A stretch of DNA of 38,124 nt from Gammaproteobacteria bacterium (GTDB lineage Bacteria; Pseudomonadota; Gammaproteobacteria; Pseudomonadales; Azotimanducaceae): NCBI GenBank assembly GCA_026709225.1, contig JAPOTJ010000007.1, positions 1-38,124 on the forward strand, read 5' to 3'. The position numbers and the translations under genes are program-made. Positions 8,331-15,844 of this stretch are shown one piece after another. Under the pieces are notes generated by a model. It was given only the letters and a program-made list of their open reading frames with translations. It had not been told where the DNA came from and searched no databases. How positions within the stretch are numbered: position 1 is the first letter of the stretch; every line of letters starts with the position of its first letter.

Positions 8331-9512
8331 ATTGAGCGTCATCTCTACAAGACAATTTCGCAGCGGCTGGCCGAATTCCCAGCCGTTGCGCTGCTCGGAC
8401 CACGCCAAGTTGGAAAGACAACGCTTGCAAGGCACATTGTGCCGCAAGGCAAGGAAGAGAAGCGCTCGATTCATTATCTCGATCTTGAAAATCCGAGAGA
8501 CCGTGCCCGGCTCGCGACCGACCCCTTCGAATATCTGAAGCGTCAGCAGCATGATCTGGTGATTCTTGACGAAATCCAGCATCTTCCAGAAGTGTTTCAA
8601 TTGCTTCGGGTTTTGATTGACGCCGACCTTCCCGAAACTCGAAGGAATGGGCGATTTCTGGTATTGGGGTCGGCTTCCATCGACCTGCTCAAACAATCGA
8701 GCGAGTCACTTGCCGGACGCATCTCACACTTGGAGCTTCGTCCATTTGACCTGCTTGAAGTGGGCGCGGAATACCCTCAAGAGCAATTGTGGAATCGCGG
8801 GGGCTATCCAGAGAGTTTCTTGGCAAGGTCGGACCCCAAAAGTGTGGTCTGGAGAAGCGAGCTTATTCGAACCTATCTTGAGCGAGACATACCGCAACTT
8901 GGCCCCCGCATCCCGGCTGAAACGTTGCGGCGTTTGCTAACAATGCTGGCGCATTCCCAAGGCGGCATGTTGAACGCGGCGCAGTTGGCGCGCTCTCTGG
9001 CCATCGACGGTAAGACGGTCGTGCGCTATCTCGACCTGATGGTGGACCTGTTGCTCGTTCGTCGCCTTCCGCCGTACCACATCAATATTGGCAAACGGCT
9101 TGTCAAATCACCCAAAGTCTATCTGAGGGACAGTGGGTTGGTGCATGCGCTGCTTGGACTTCGGTGCGTAGACGATGTCCTTTCGCATCCGGTGGCAGGG
9201 CATAGCTGGGAAGGATGGGTGATCGAGAACCTGCTGGCGCGTGCGGGGCATTTTGTGGTCCCGTACTTCTATCGCACTGCGGCTGGAGCCGAAATAGACC
9301 TCGTGTTGGAGATGCCAGGCGGCAGCTTGTGGGCGATCGAAATCAAGCGAGGCCCGGTTGCACAGCTCGAAAAGGGCTTTCATCACGCTCGCGAAGACCT
9401 CCGGCCTGAGCGCAGCTGTGTGGTCTACCCGGGCAGCGAACGCTATCCGGTGGGCGACGGCATTGAAGCCATTGGCGTTGTTGATCTCATGCGGGAGATT
9501 GCGGGGCGGTGA
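8328..9512 (+). CDS. AAA (AAA_14) + DUF4143 ATPase, first of three
   Basis: This 394-residue protein has an N-terminal P-loop ATPase with Walker A GPRQVGKT at 24-31, Walker B LVILDEIQ at 77-84 and the GSAS sensor-like strand at 114-117. A middle winged-helix-like stretch covers about 198-245 (LLTMLAHSQGG...DGKTVVRYLDLM). The C-terminal DUF4143 has a PD-(D/E)XK nuclease-like arrangement: D324 in AEIDLVL and E338-x-K340 in AIEIK. The family is common and multi-copy in bacteria and archaea; its function is not established. ATG 8328 was chosen over the earlier in-frame opening at 8262 because it begins at the standard M-I-E-R-H-L-Y family start. There is no properly spaced SD; AAGG abuts the ATG, which fits leaderless translation. 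Confidence 0.88.
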   Translation: MIERHLYKTISQRLAEFPAVALLGPRQVGKTTLARHIVPQGKEEKRSIHYLDLENPRDRARLATDPFEYLKRQQHDLVILDEIQHLPEVFQLLRVLIDADLPETRRNGRFLVLGSASIDLLKQSSESLAGRISHLELRPFDLLEVGAEYPQEQLWNRGGYPESFLARSDPKSVVWRSELIRTYLERDIPQLGPRIPAETLRRLLTMLAHSQGGMLNAAQLARSLAIDGKTVVRYLDLMVDLLLVRRLPPYHINIGKRLVKSPKVYLRDSGLVHALLGLRCVDDVLSHPVAGHSWEGWVIENLLARAGHFVVPYFYRTAAGAEIDLVLEMPGGSLWAIEIKRGPVAQLEKGFHHAREDLRPERSCVVYPGSERYPVGDGIEAIGVVDLMREIAGR

Positions 9513-9523
9513 GCGTGCGTGCG

Positions 9524-9553
9524 CCAACCGGCTGGCACGCTTTGGCTTGGCCT
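9524..9553 (+). terminator. Possible hairpin after the first DUF4143 gene
   Basis: GTGCGCCAACCGGCTGGCAC-like self-complementary sequence, with a bulge, follows the stop codon by about a dozen bases and is followed by CTTTGGCTTGG. It could end transcription of the first ATPase gene. The T tract is poor, so confidence is low. Confidence 0.25.
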
Positions 9554-9584
9554 ATGTAGAGTCGCTATTGACACAACGCGCCAC

Positions 9585-9623
9585 ACCATGAAAAATGAAA
9601 GTTTGATTTTGAAATTTCATGGT
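9585..9623 (+). promoter_or_regulatory. Inverted repeat spanning the start of the second DUF4143 gene, with upstream promoter
   Basis: Perfect 9-bp arms ACCATGAAA (9585-9593) and TTTCATGGT (9615-9623) surround an AT-rich centre that holds an extra ATGAAA half-site (9595-9600) and the palindrome GAAATTTC (9611-9618). The ATG at 9619 lies in the right arm. A consensus -35 TTGACA (9568-9573) with a 17-bp spacer to AAAAAT (9591-9596) puts the -10 box across the left arm, so a protein bound to the repeat would block the promoter. Confidence 0.5.
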
Positions 9624-10791
9624 AGATGCCCTCATGTCAGTTTCCCGAACAGAGCACCTTGCCCGCATTGACGAGTATTTTCGCAGTCATTCGTCCGTCG
9701 CGATTCTCGGCCCGCGACAGTGTGGCAAAACGACGCTCGCCCGCGACTATATCGCACGATTTGACGCTGGCCAGGTTCATTTTTTTGACCTTGAAGACCC
9801 GGATGATATCAACCGCCTTTCCGACCCTAGACTCACGCTTGAACGATTGCGAGGGCTGATCGTCATTGATGAAGTTCAGCGAATTCCAGATCTATTCCCC
9901 TTGCTCAGAGTGTTGCTTGACCGGCGCCCGTTGGTACAGCGGTATCTGATCCTCGGCAGCGCTTCTCGCGACCTGATTCGCCAATCGTCGGAGTCGCTCG
10001 CGGGCAGAATTGCCTATCTCAACTTGACGCCCTTTACGATTGCCGAGACAGGCGATACCGAGCGCTTGTGGCTTAGAGGCGGATTCCCGCGCGCGTATCT
10101 GCTCGATGATGCGCGCGATAGCTTCAATTGGCGGAGCGCTTACATCACGAATCTGCTAGAAAAAGACCTGCCCGCCCTTGGCGTTGAATTCAGCGCGACG
10201 CGAATGCGAAGGCTCTGGGCAATGCTCGCGCACTACCACGGCAAAGTGTTCAATGCATCCGACTTGGCAAGGTCACTCGACGTATCGCAACCGACCATTC
10301 GACGCTATCTCGACTTGCTTGCGGGCACCTTTATGATTCGTTTGCTTCAGCCTTGGTTTGCGAATATCGGCAAGCGACAGGTGAAATCGCCAAAGGTTTA
10401 CTTTCGGGACGCCGGCATACTGCATTATTTTTATGGGGTCAGCAGCGCTGATGAGCTGTTCAAACACCCGAGCGTTGGCGCCTCGTGGGAGGGTTTTGCC
10501 ATGGAGCAGGTGATAGAGACGCAGCACGCCTTGTGGGATGAATGCTATTTCTGGGCGAAGCATTCCGAAGCGGAGCTCGACCTGCTGCTTGTCAAGGGAC
10601 AGGCCTTCAGCGCTTTTGAGTTTAAGTTTTCATCTGCGCCGAAAATCACGCCGTCCATGCGTTCGGCGATTCGCGACCTCGGTCTATCGCACATCTCAGT
10701 GGTGTATCCCGGCGATCACTCCTACCCGCTGAGTGAGCACATCAGCGTGGTGAGCCTGAAAGACTTGATTCCGTTACGGGAGACCAAATAG
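9619..10791 (+). CDS. AAA (AAA_14) + DUF4143 ATPase, second of three
   Basis: A 390-residue relative of the first ATPase with the same domain order. Walker A GPRQCGKT is at 31-38, Walker B IVIDEVQ at 81-87, and the GSAS strand and the SSESLAGR segment are shared almost exactly. A winged-helix-like middle contains DVSQPTIRRYLDLLAG, and the C-terminal nuclease-like signature is ELDLLLV followed by FEFKF (E-x-K). It is clearly diverged from the first copy at the DNA level, so this is not a recent tandem duplication. The start is ATG 9619 within the palindrome; ATG 9634 (M-S-V-S-R-T) is an in-frame alternative. Neither has a clear SD. It converges with the third copy, 48 bases away. Confidence 0.87.
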   Translation: MVDALMSVSRTEHLARIDEYFRSHSSVAILGPRQCGKTTLARDYIARFDAGQVHFFDLEDPDDINRLSDPRLTLERLRGLIVIDEVQRIPDLFPLLRVLLDRRPLVQRYLILGSASRDLIRQSSESLAGRIAYLNLTPFTIAETGDTERLWLRGGFPRAYLLDDARDSFNWRSAYITNLLEKDLPALGVEFSATRMRRLWAMLAHYHGKVFNASDLARSLDVSQPTIRRYLDLLAGTFMIRLLQPWFANIGKRQVKSPKVYFRDAGILHYFYGVSSADELFKHPSVGASWEGFAMEQVIETQHALWDECYFWAKHSEAELDLLLVKGQAFSAFEFKFSSAPKITPSMRSAIRDLGLSHISVVYPGDHSYPLSEHISVVSLKDLIPLRETK

Positions 10792-10839
10792 CGTTTTCTC
10801 GTGCGGCGCTTAGGATGTATAGCGCGGCTGTCCACAAAC

Positions 10840-12060
10840 TTACAGAACGCGCCACCAAGGCGCCGCGAGGACATCAGGTGTAAGCCAGAAGACGCTATCC
10901 CCATCGTGCAGCAGCAGCCCGAAACGCGCTTGCTCGCCGTATTGATCGCGGAATGCGCGCAGGTTCACGCTGTCGCGTAGCCGCGGCCGCTCGGTGGACT
11001 TGATTTCAATCGGCAGCAGCCGACCATTGCCGGATTCGATCACAAAATCCACTTCCAGACCGGAATGTGAGCGCCAGTGATATATCTCGCATCGTGCTTT
11101 ACTCGAATCGCGCCACGCCAAGAGGTCCATCAACACGAGATTCTCCAGCGTCGCGCCGTCCGGCTCGGTGCCCGACAAATGCAATGCAAGCCCGGTATCG
11201 CTCCAATACATCTTCGGTGTCTTCATAAGGCGCTTGCCTCGATTGTCGCTGTATGCAGGGATGCGAACCAGCATGTAGGAGGTCTCCAGAAGGTTCAGGT
11301 AGCGGTTCACGGTCGCCTGCGGAAGCCCAAGGCCGCGCCCGAGGTTCGTTTGGTTGACCAATCCACCGACGCCGAGGCAGACGGCGCGCATGAGGCGGCG
11401 GAAGTCAGGGAGCGATGCGACTGTCGAAAGCGATAGCAGGTCGCGTTCAAGGTAGGTACGAACGTAGCCCTCGAACCAGATGTCGCGTTCTGTTTGGTCG
11501 TGCATGTGGAGCGCTGGCACCGGAAAGCCGCCGGTCTTCGCAAACGCTCGCCATTCCTTGAGATTCCGTATGGCGGCCTCGCGCTGAAGCAGGTCGAGCC
11601 AAGCAGCGTCTTCGCTTTCGATGAGCAAATCCCAAAGGCCACAACTGGCGATGCCAAGTTGCTCACGGCGAGTCATCGGCCAAAGAGTCAGATAGCTCGC
11701 GCGGCCAGCGAGGGATTCCGCCACCTGTCGCATCAGCAGGAGATTTGCTGAGCCCGTCAAGAGGAATTGGCCCGGTCGTCTATTCTGATCTATATGGCGT
11801 TTGATTGCGTGCAGCAGCTTCGGAACGCGCTGAACCTCGTCAATTGTGATTGGCGAATCTCCGGCGAGCAGCCTATCCGGATCCTTTTCGGCCATGTCCA
11901 ACGCATCGAGATCGTCCATCGTGTGATAGCGCCGCGTATTGAGTGCGTGCGCGAGCGTGCTTTTGCCTGTCTGCCGTGCACCAGTGACGACCACGGCTGG
12001 CATGACGTCCAGACGCGACCGAAGGCTTTGGTCAATTGCGCGTGTATGAAATCCATTCAT
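10840..12060 (-). CDS. AAA (AAA_14) + DUF4143 ATPase, third of three
   Basis: A 406-residue protein of the same AAA_14+DUF4143 class on the opposite strand. Counting from ATG 12060, Walker A GARQTGKS lies at 27-34, Walker B is ITIDEVQR, and TGSANLLLMRQVAESLAGR carries the family sensor region. A winged-helix-like part contains GLPQATVNRYLNLLE. The C-terminal nuclease-like motif is LEVDFVI followed by LPIEIKST (E-x-K). It belongs to a different subgroup from the first two (GARQTGKS instead of GPRQxGKT, with an insert after LWPMTRRE). An upstream in-frame ATG at 12078 exists, but TATAAT at 12073-12068 lies between the two, so 12060 is the likelier start. It follows the SLC13 gene on the same strand. 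Confidence 0.87.
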   Translation of the reverse strand: MNGFHTRAIDQSLRSRLDVMPAVVVTGARQTGKSTLAHALNTRRYHTMDDLDALDMAEKDPDRLLAGDSPITIDEVQRVPKLLHAIKRHIDQNRRPGQFLLTGSANLLLMRQVAESLAGRASYLTLWPMTRREQLGIASCGLWDLLIESEDAAWLDLLQREAAIRNLKEWRAFAKTGGFPVPALHMHDQTERDIWFEGYVRTYLERDLLSLSTVASLPDFRRLMRAVCLGVGGLVNQTNLGRGLGLPQATVNRYLNLLETSYMLVRIPAYSDNRGKRLMKTPKMYWSDTGLALHLSGTEPDGATLENLVLMDLLAWRDSSKARCEIYHWRSHSGLEVDFVIESGNGRLLPIEIKSTERPRLRDSVNLRAFRDQYGEQARFGLLLHDGDSVFWLTPDVLAAPWWRVL

Positions 12061-12095
12061 GGTGTGAATTATAACCATTCACAGCCTGTATGAAT
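12055..12095 (-). promoter_or_regulatory. Nested inverted repeat and leaderless-type promoter of the third DUF4143 gene
   Basis: Two nested 6-bp inverted pairs: outer ATTCAT (12055-12060) / ATGAAT (12090-12095) and inner GTGAAT (12064-12069) / ATTCAC (12077-12082), in plus-strand orientation. On the minus strand a perfect TATAAT occupies 12073-12068 and ends 7 nt before ATG 12060, the same spacing as at the first DUF4143 gene. No convincing -35 hexamer is seen. Confidence 0.5.
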
Positions 12096-12127
12096 TTGTC
12101 GAATTGCGCGAACATAGGTCTCTGCCT

Positions 12128-13501
12128 CTATGCAATCAGCAGATAACACACCACACTAATCACCGCCGCACCGACAAAATTGAGCACCACGCCCTCGCGC
12201 ACCATGCGCGCGATGGGTACGCGGCCAGTGCTGAACATGATGACGTTGGGCGCGGTCGCGACTGGCAGCATGAACGCGCAGCTTGCGCTCATCGCGGCAG
12301 GAATCATGAACAACAGCGGATCGGCAGACACCGCCACGGCGGTCGCACCCATGATTGGCATCAGCAAGGTTGTGGTGGCGGTGTTGCTCGTCGCTTCGGT
12401 GAGGAACGTCACGCCAAGGCAAATGGCGAGCACGATCAGATACGGGGCCACGTCGCCAAGCACGGAGAGCGCGTTGCCCATGGCCGCCGATACCCCTGAT
12501 ACCTCGAACCCTTTGGCGAGCGCAATGCCCGATGCGAACAGGATGAGCGTGCCCCAGGGAATCTTCTCGGCGGTTTCCCAATCGAGCAGGCGGCCGCCTT
12601 GACCGTTGGGTACGATGAAGAGCAGCACACAGGCGAAGAGCGCGACCATGGCATCGTTGGTGTAGGGGAGGCCAAGCAACGCCGACCAGCCGCCGAACGG
12701 CTCGGTGCGCGTCACCCACAGCAGCACTGTCACACCAAACACAAAGGCCAAGCGCTTTTCTTCTGGCCGCCATGCTCCGGAAGCTTCGATTTCGGCGCCT
12801 TCACCTTTGCCAAGGTTGCGGCACAGCCACAGCGCAGCGACAGGCACCAGCACCAAAACAACAGGCAGGGCGATCGACATCCATTTCAGAAATCCGACTT
12901 CGGCGTTGAACAGTTCTTCATAGACGCCGCGGAAGATCAAGTTCGGCGGTGTGCCAATGGGCGTGCCGATGCCGCCGATGCTCGACGCGTAGGCAATGCC
13001 GAGCAGCAGCGGAATGGCGAGCTTCTCATCGCGCGTGCGTTCGAGCACGGCGAGCGCAATCGGCAGCATCATCAGCGTCGTCGCGGTGTTGGATATCCAC
13101 ATGCTGAGGAGCGCCGAAGCGGCCATGAAGCCGAACACTAGGCGGCGGCTGCTTCCAACGCCGAAAAGTCGTACCATAGACAGCGCTATTCGTCGGTGCG
13201 TGCCTGACTTGGCGAGCGCGGTTGAAAGAATAAAGCCGCCGAGCAAGAGCAGGATGACCGGATTTCCATACGCTTGCGACACCGCAGCCTGGTCAAGAAC
13301 GCCGGAGAGTGGCAAAGCAATGATTGGAATAAATGACGTTGCCGCTAAAGGAATGGGCTCAAGAATCCACCAGCACACCACGAGCGTCGTGATGGCGAGC
13401 ACGATCCCCATTGCATGGGGTGCGCCTTGGGCGGTAGCCGCGAAATACACCGCGAGTGCCGCAAGCGGCGCCGCGATGAGAGCAATAGCTTTGACGTTCA
13501 T
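12128..13501 (-). CDS. DASS/SLC13-family anion:sodium symporter
   Basis: A 457-residue inner-membrane protein of the divalent anion:Na+ symporter family (VcINDY type), which imports dicarboxylates or sulfate. The two hallmark SNT motifs are visible, SNTATTLMMLP at 137-147 and SNTATTTLLMP at 372-382; these bind substrate carboxylates in characterised members. About 11 hydrophobic segments alternate with short loops, and GTPIGTPPNLIF at 179-190 is also typical. ATG 13501 was chosen over the GTG at 13528 because GGA lies 6 nt before it and the protein then begins directly with the first hydrophobic helix. The gene is divergent from sbcB. Which anion is carried cannot be read from sequence. Confidence 0.9.
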   Translation of the reverse strand: MNVKAIALIAAPLAALAVYFAATAQGAPHAMGIVLAITTLVVCWWILEPIPLAATSFIPIIALPLSGVLDQAAVSQAYGNPVILLLLGGFILSTALAKSGTHRRIALSMVRLFGVGSSRRLVFGFMAASALLSMWISNTATTLMMLPIALAVLERTRDEKLAIPLLLGIAYASSIGGIGTPIGTPPNLIFRGVYEELFNAEVGFLKWMSIALPVVLVLVPVAALWLCRNLGKGEGAEIEASGAWRPEEKRLAFVFGVTVLLWVTRTEPFGGWSALLGLPYTNDAMVALFACVLLFIVPNGQGGRLLDWETAEKIPWGTLILFASGIALAKGFEVSGVSAAMGNALSVLGDVAPYLIVLAICLGVTFLTEATSNTATTTLLMPIMGATAVAVSADPLLFMIPAAMSASCAFMLPVATAPNVIMFSTGRVPIARMVREGVVLNFVGAAVISVVCYLLIA

Positions 13502-13543
13502 AGCAATTCCGCTTCGGTCATCAAGCACTCAGGAAGATTTCAC

Positions 13544-15154
13544 ATGACGGATTCTCAGGACGGCCACATCTGTTGGTACGATTTGGAAACCACAGGCTTC
13601 GACCCGCGTTGGCACAGGATACTTCAGTTCGCGGCGCAGAGAACGACGCACGAACTTGAGACAATTGGCGAGCCGGTCAGTTTTCAAGTGCGCCTTGCGC
13701 CCGACGTGCTGCCTGACCCGGCGGCGTGCTGTCTGACGGGCTTCACGCCGCAATCGGTGGACGAAGCTGGCGTGACCGAACTCGAAGCGATGAATCGCAT
13801 TTATGAACTCTTCATGGAGCCTGGCACCTGCGTCGCTGGCTTCAATTCGGTTCGCTTTGACGATGAATTTGTGCGCTACGGTTTTTATCGAAACCTTTTG
13901 CCGGTGTATCTGCGCGAGTACCAGAACGGCAACTCGCGATGGGATTTGCTCGATCTGTGCCGCGCCGCTTCCGCGCTCAGACCGGAAGGCATGGAATGGC
14001 CTGAGAAAGACGGCACGCCCGTCTACAATTTGGAGGCCTTGGCCGCCGCCAACGGCATTGATACCAGCGGTGCGCACGATGCGGGCAAGGATGTTGAAGT
14101 CACCATCGCGCTGGCGCGCCGCATCCGAGAAGTCAACGAAAAGCTCTACGACTTCGCGTTCAGCCTGCGGCGGCGCAACGAGGTCGAGAAGCTGCTGCGC
14201 GCACCGGATGAGATCCGTGTGCTGGTGGCGGGCAGCCTGCCGAGGGAACGAAAATGCCTTGGGCTGGTGATGCAAATCGGGCGGACGCCGAAGAAGAACA
14301 CGCGCATGGTGGCGGACCTGGGCGCCGACCTTTCGTGCCTCGTTGAATGGTCCGATGAGCGACTCGCGGAAGTCTGGTGGAACCCAGATGGCGACGACCG
14401 CTTGCCGCTGCGTCCTGTGCAGATCAACAAATGTCCGTTCATGGCGCCCATGAGCGTGCTGCGTCCAGAAGACGTGGACCGGCTCGGCATCGATATGGCC
14501 GAGGTCGAGTCCCGCCGCCAATTCTTGATCAAGCACAAGCCGTTGATTGAAAAGCGCATCAGCGCCCTGTTTCGCACCGAAGGTGAGGGCGATGCGAAGG
14601 ACAAGCGCGCCCCCGGCGGCAAGGGCGGCAAAGGTCGGCAGAAGCGTCAACGATTTCCCAAGGGCGCGGAGCGCAATTACAACGGCCTCGTGTCGCCGGA
14701 TGGCAAGTTCCTGACCGCCGCCGAACTGAACGGCACCACGCGCAAGCCGCCGCCGGTGTCCAAAGACGTCGAAGCGCAGCTCTACCAGCGCTTTATCAAT
14801 GACCGAGACCAGAGCGAAGCCTTGCGCGTCGCGCAGGCGCTGCGAAATTCCGAGAAGCTAGGCAAAGTCAACTTTCACGACCGGCGCCTGCGCGAGCTGC
14901 TCGGCAGGCTCAAGGCACGCAACGGCTTGAATGAGCATATGAACGAGCAAGAGCGCCGCGAGTGGCGCGGCTACTTGAAGCAAAAACTACTCGGCACCCC
15001 CGCTGAAACCGATACATATTTGAATCTGGAGAGTTTCCGCCAGCGCATCTCCGAGGTGCGTGCCGGCGATGCGGTGCAGGCCGACGAATCGGTGCTCGCG
15101 GCGCTTGAGGCGCACGGCGATGAACTCCACGACTCGCTTGTCGCGCCGCGCTGA
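13544..15154 (+). CDS. sbcB: Exodeoxyribonuclease I
   Basis: A DEDDh 3'-5' exonuclease that degrades single-stranded DNA in recombination and mismatch repair. The Exo I motif is DLETTG at 13-18, Exo II is FNSVRFDDE at 100-108, and Exo III is HDAGKDVE at 178-185 with His178 and Asp183. The SH3-like and helical C-terminal domains of ExoI follow (NKCPFMAPMSVL, QLYQRFINDRDQ). At 536 residues it is about 60 longer than the E. coli enzyme; an extra basic, glycine-rich linker (GGKGGKGRQKRQR) near 365-380 accounts for part of this. AGGAAG at 13531-13536 stands 7 nt before ATG 13544. A longer in-frame opening from 13415 overlaps the divergent transporter and was rejected. Confidence 0.93.
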   Translation: MTDSQDGHICWYDLETTGFDPRWHRILQFAAQRTTHELETIGEPVSFQVRLAPDVLPDPAACCLTGFTPQSVDEAGVTELEAMNRIYELFMEPGTCVAGFNSVRFDDEFVRYGFYRNLLPVYLREYQNGNSRWDLLDLCRAASALRPEGMEWPEKDGTPVYNLEALAAANGIDTSGAHDAGKDVEVTIALARRIREVNEKLYDFAFSLRRRNEVEKLLRAPDEIRVLVAGSLPRERKCLGLVMQIGRTPKKNTRMVADLGADLSCLVEWSDERLAEVWWNPDGDDRLPLRPVQINKCPFMAPMSVLRPEDVDRLGIDMAEVESRRQFLIKHKPLIEKRISALFRTEGEGDAKDKRAPGGKGGKGRQKRQRFPKGAERNYNGLVSPDGKFLTAAELNGTTRKPPPVSKDVEAQLYQRFINDRDQSEALRVAQALRNSEKLGKVNFHDRRLRELLGRLKARNGLNEHMNEQERREWRGYLKQKLLGTPAETDTYLNLESFRQRISEVRAGDAVQADESVLAALEAHGDELHDSLVAPR

Positions 15155-15163
15155 AGCGACGAT

Positions 15164-15829
15164 ATGCTTCGCGCCGAGGGTGTGACGGTCAGCTATGCGG
15201 ACAGCGAGCGGCATCAGCATGTGTTCGCCGACCTGTCGTTCGAACTCGGACACGCCGAAAGCCTTGCGCTCTTTGGGACAAGCGGCTCAGGCAAAACGAC
15301 GCTTCTCAATCTCATCGCTGGGATCAAGACCCCGGATTCGGGCCGTCTGCTCTTTGCCGAAGACGGCGATGCCATCGACATGGCGAGCGCCGATGAAACC
15401 ACGCGCAGCGCCGTTCGCCGCTCAAAGATGGGTATTGTGTTTCAATTCTTCAATCTGATCCCGACGCTGAGCCTCACGGAGAACTGCTTGTTGCCGCTCG
15501 AACTCAATGATCTGCCGATGGATGACGAGGCGGTTCAGCGGTCGCTTGCCGCACTCGGGCTCGGCGACAAGCTCGATGCCTATCCCGATGAGATTTCCGG
15601 TGGCGAGCAGCAGCGCGTAGCGGTGCTGCGCGCGCTCATCCATCGTCCGCCTCTTGTGCTCGCCGATGAGCCAACGGGCAACCTTGACCAGACGAACTCG
15701 CAGGCGGTGGCCGATCTCTTGTGGGATGCCGTTGATAAGGCCGGGTCGAGTCTCATCATCGCCACGCACAGCGTCGCGCTTGCCGAGCGCGCTGATCGTG
15801 TCCTCGAAATGGACGCACTCAAATCCTAA
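15164..15829 (+). CDS. ABC transporter ATP-binding protein (LolD/MacB-like), orphan
   Basis: A 221-residue ABC ATPase with Walker [10 protein letters not shown] at 38-46, Q-loop VFQ at 92-94, signature ISGGEQQR at 144-151, Walker B LVLADEP at 164-170 and a His-containing switch ATHS. The short length, the [20 protein letters not shown] stretch and DEPTGNLD place it with the LolD/MacB/FtsE group that works with FtsX-type permeases in export of lipoproteins or small molecules. Unusually, no permease gene is next to it: sbcB precedes it by 9 bases and an acyl-CoA ligase follows after 15. The partner must be encoded elsewhere, or the protein acts in a non-transport role. No strong SD is seen before ATG 15164. 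Confidence 0.9.
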   Translation: MLRAEGVTVSYADSERHQHVFADLSFELGHAESLALFGTSGSGKTTLLNLIAGIKTPDSGRLLFAEDGDAIDMASADETTRSAVRRSKMGIVFQFFNLIPTLSLTENCLLPLELNDLPMDDEAVQRSLAALGLGDKLDAYPDEISGGEQQRVAVLRALIHRPPLVLADEPTGNLDQTNSQAVADLLWDAVDKAGSSLIIATHSVALAERADRVLEMDALKS

Positions 15830-15844
15830 TCCGAGAAGAATGAT

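Noticed and set aside
8288..12095. DUF4143 cluster as a transposon
   Set aside because: The three palindromes differ in sequence, no transposase is present and no target-site duplication was found around the group or single genes.
12599..13141. 180-residue open frame on the plus strand
   Set aside because: A shadow of the SLC13 transporter, rich in His, Arg and Gln as expected for antisense of hydrophobic codons.
13529..14650. Minus-strand 373-residue open frame opposite sbcB
   Set aside because: Antisense shadow of an exonuclease with all catalytic motifs intact on the plus strand.
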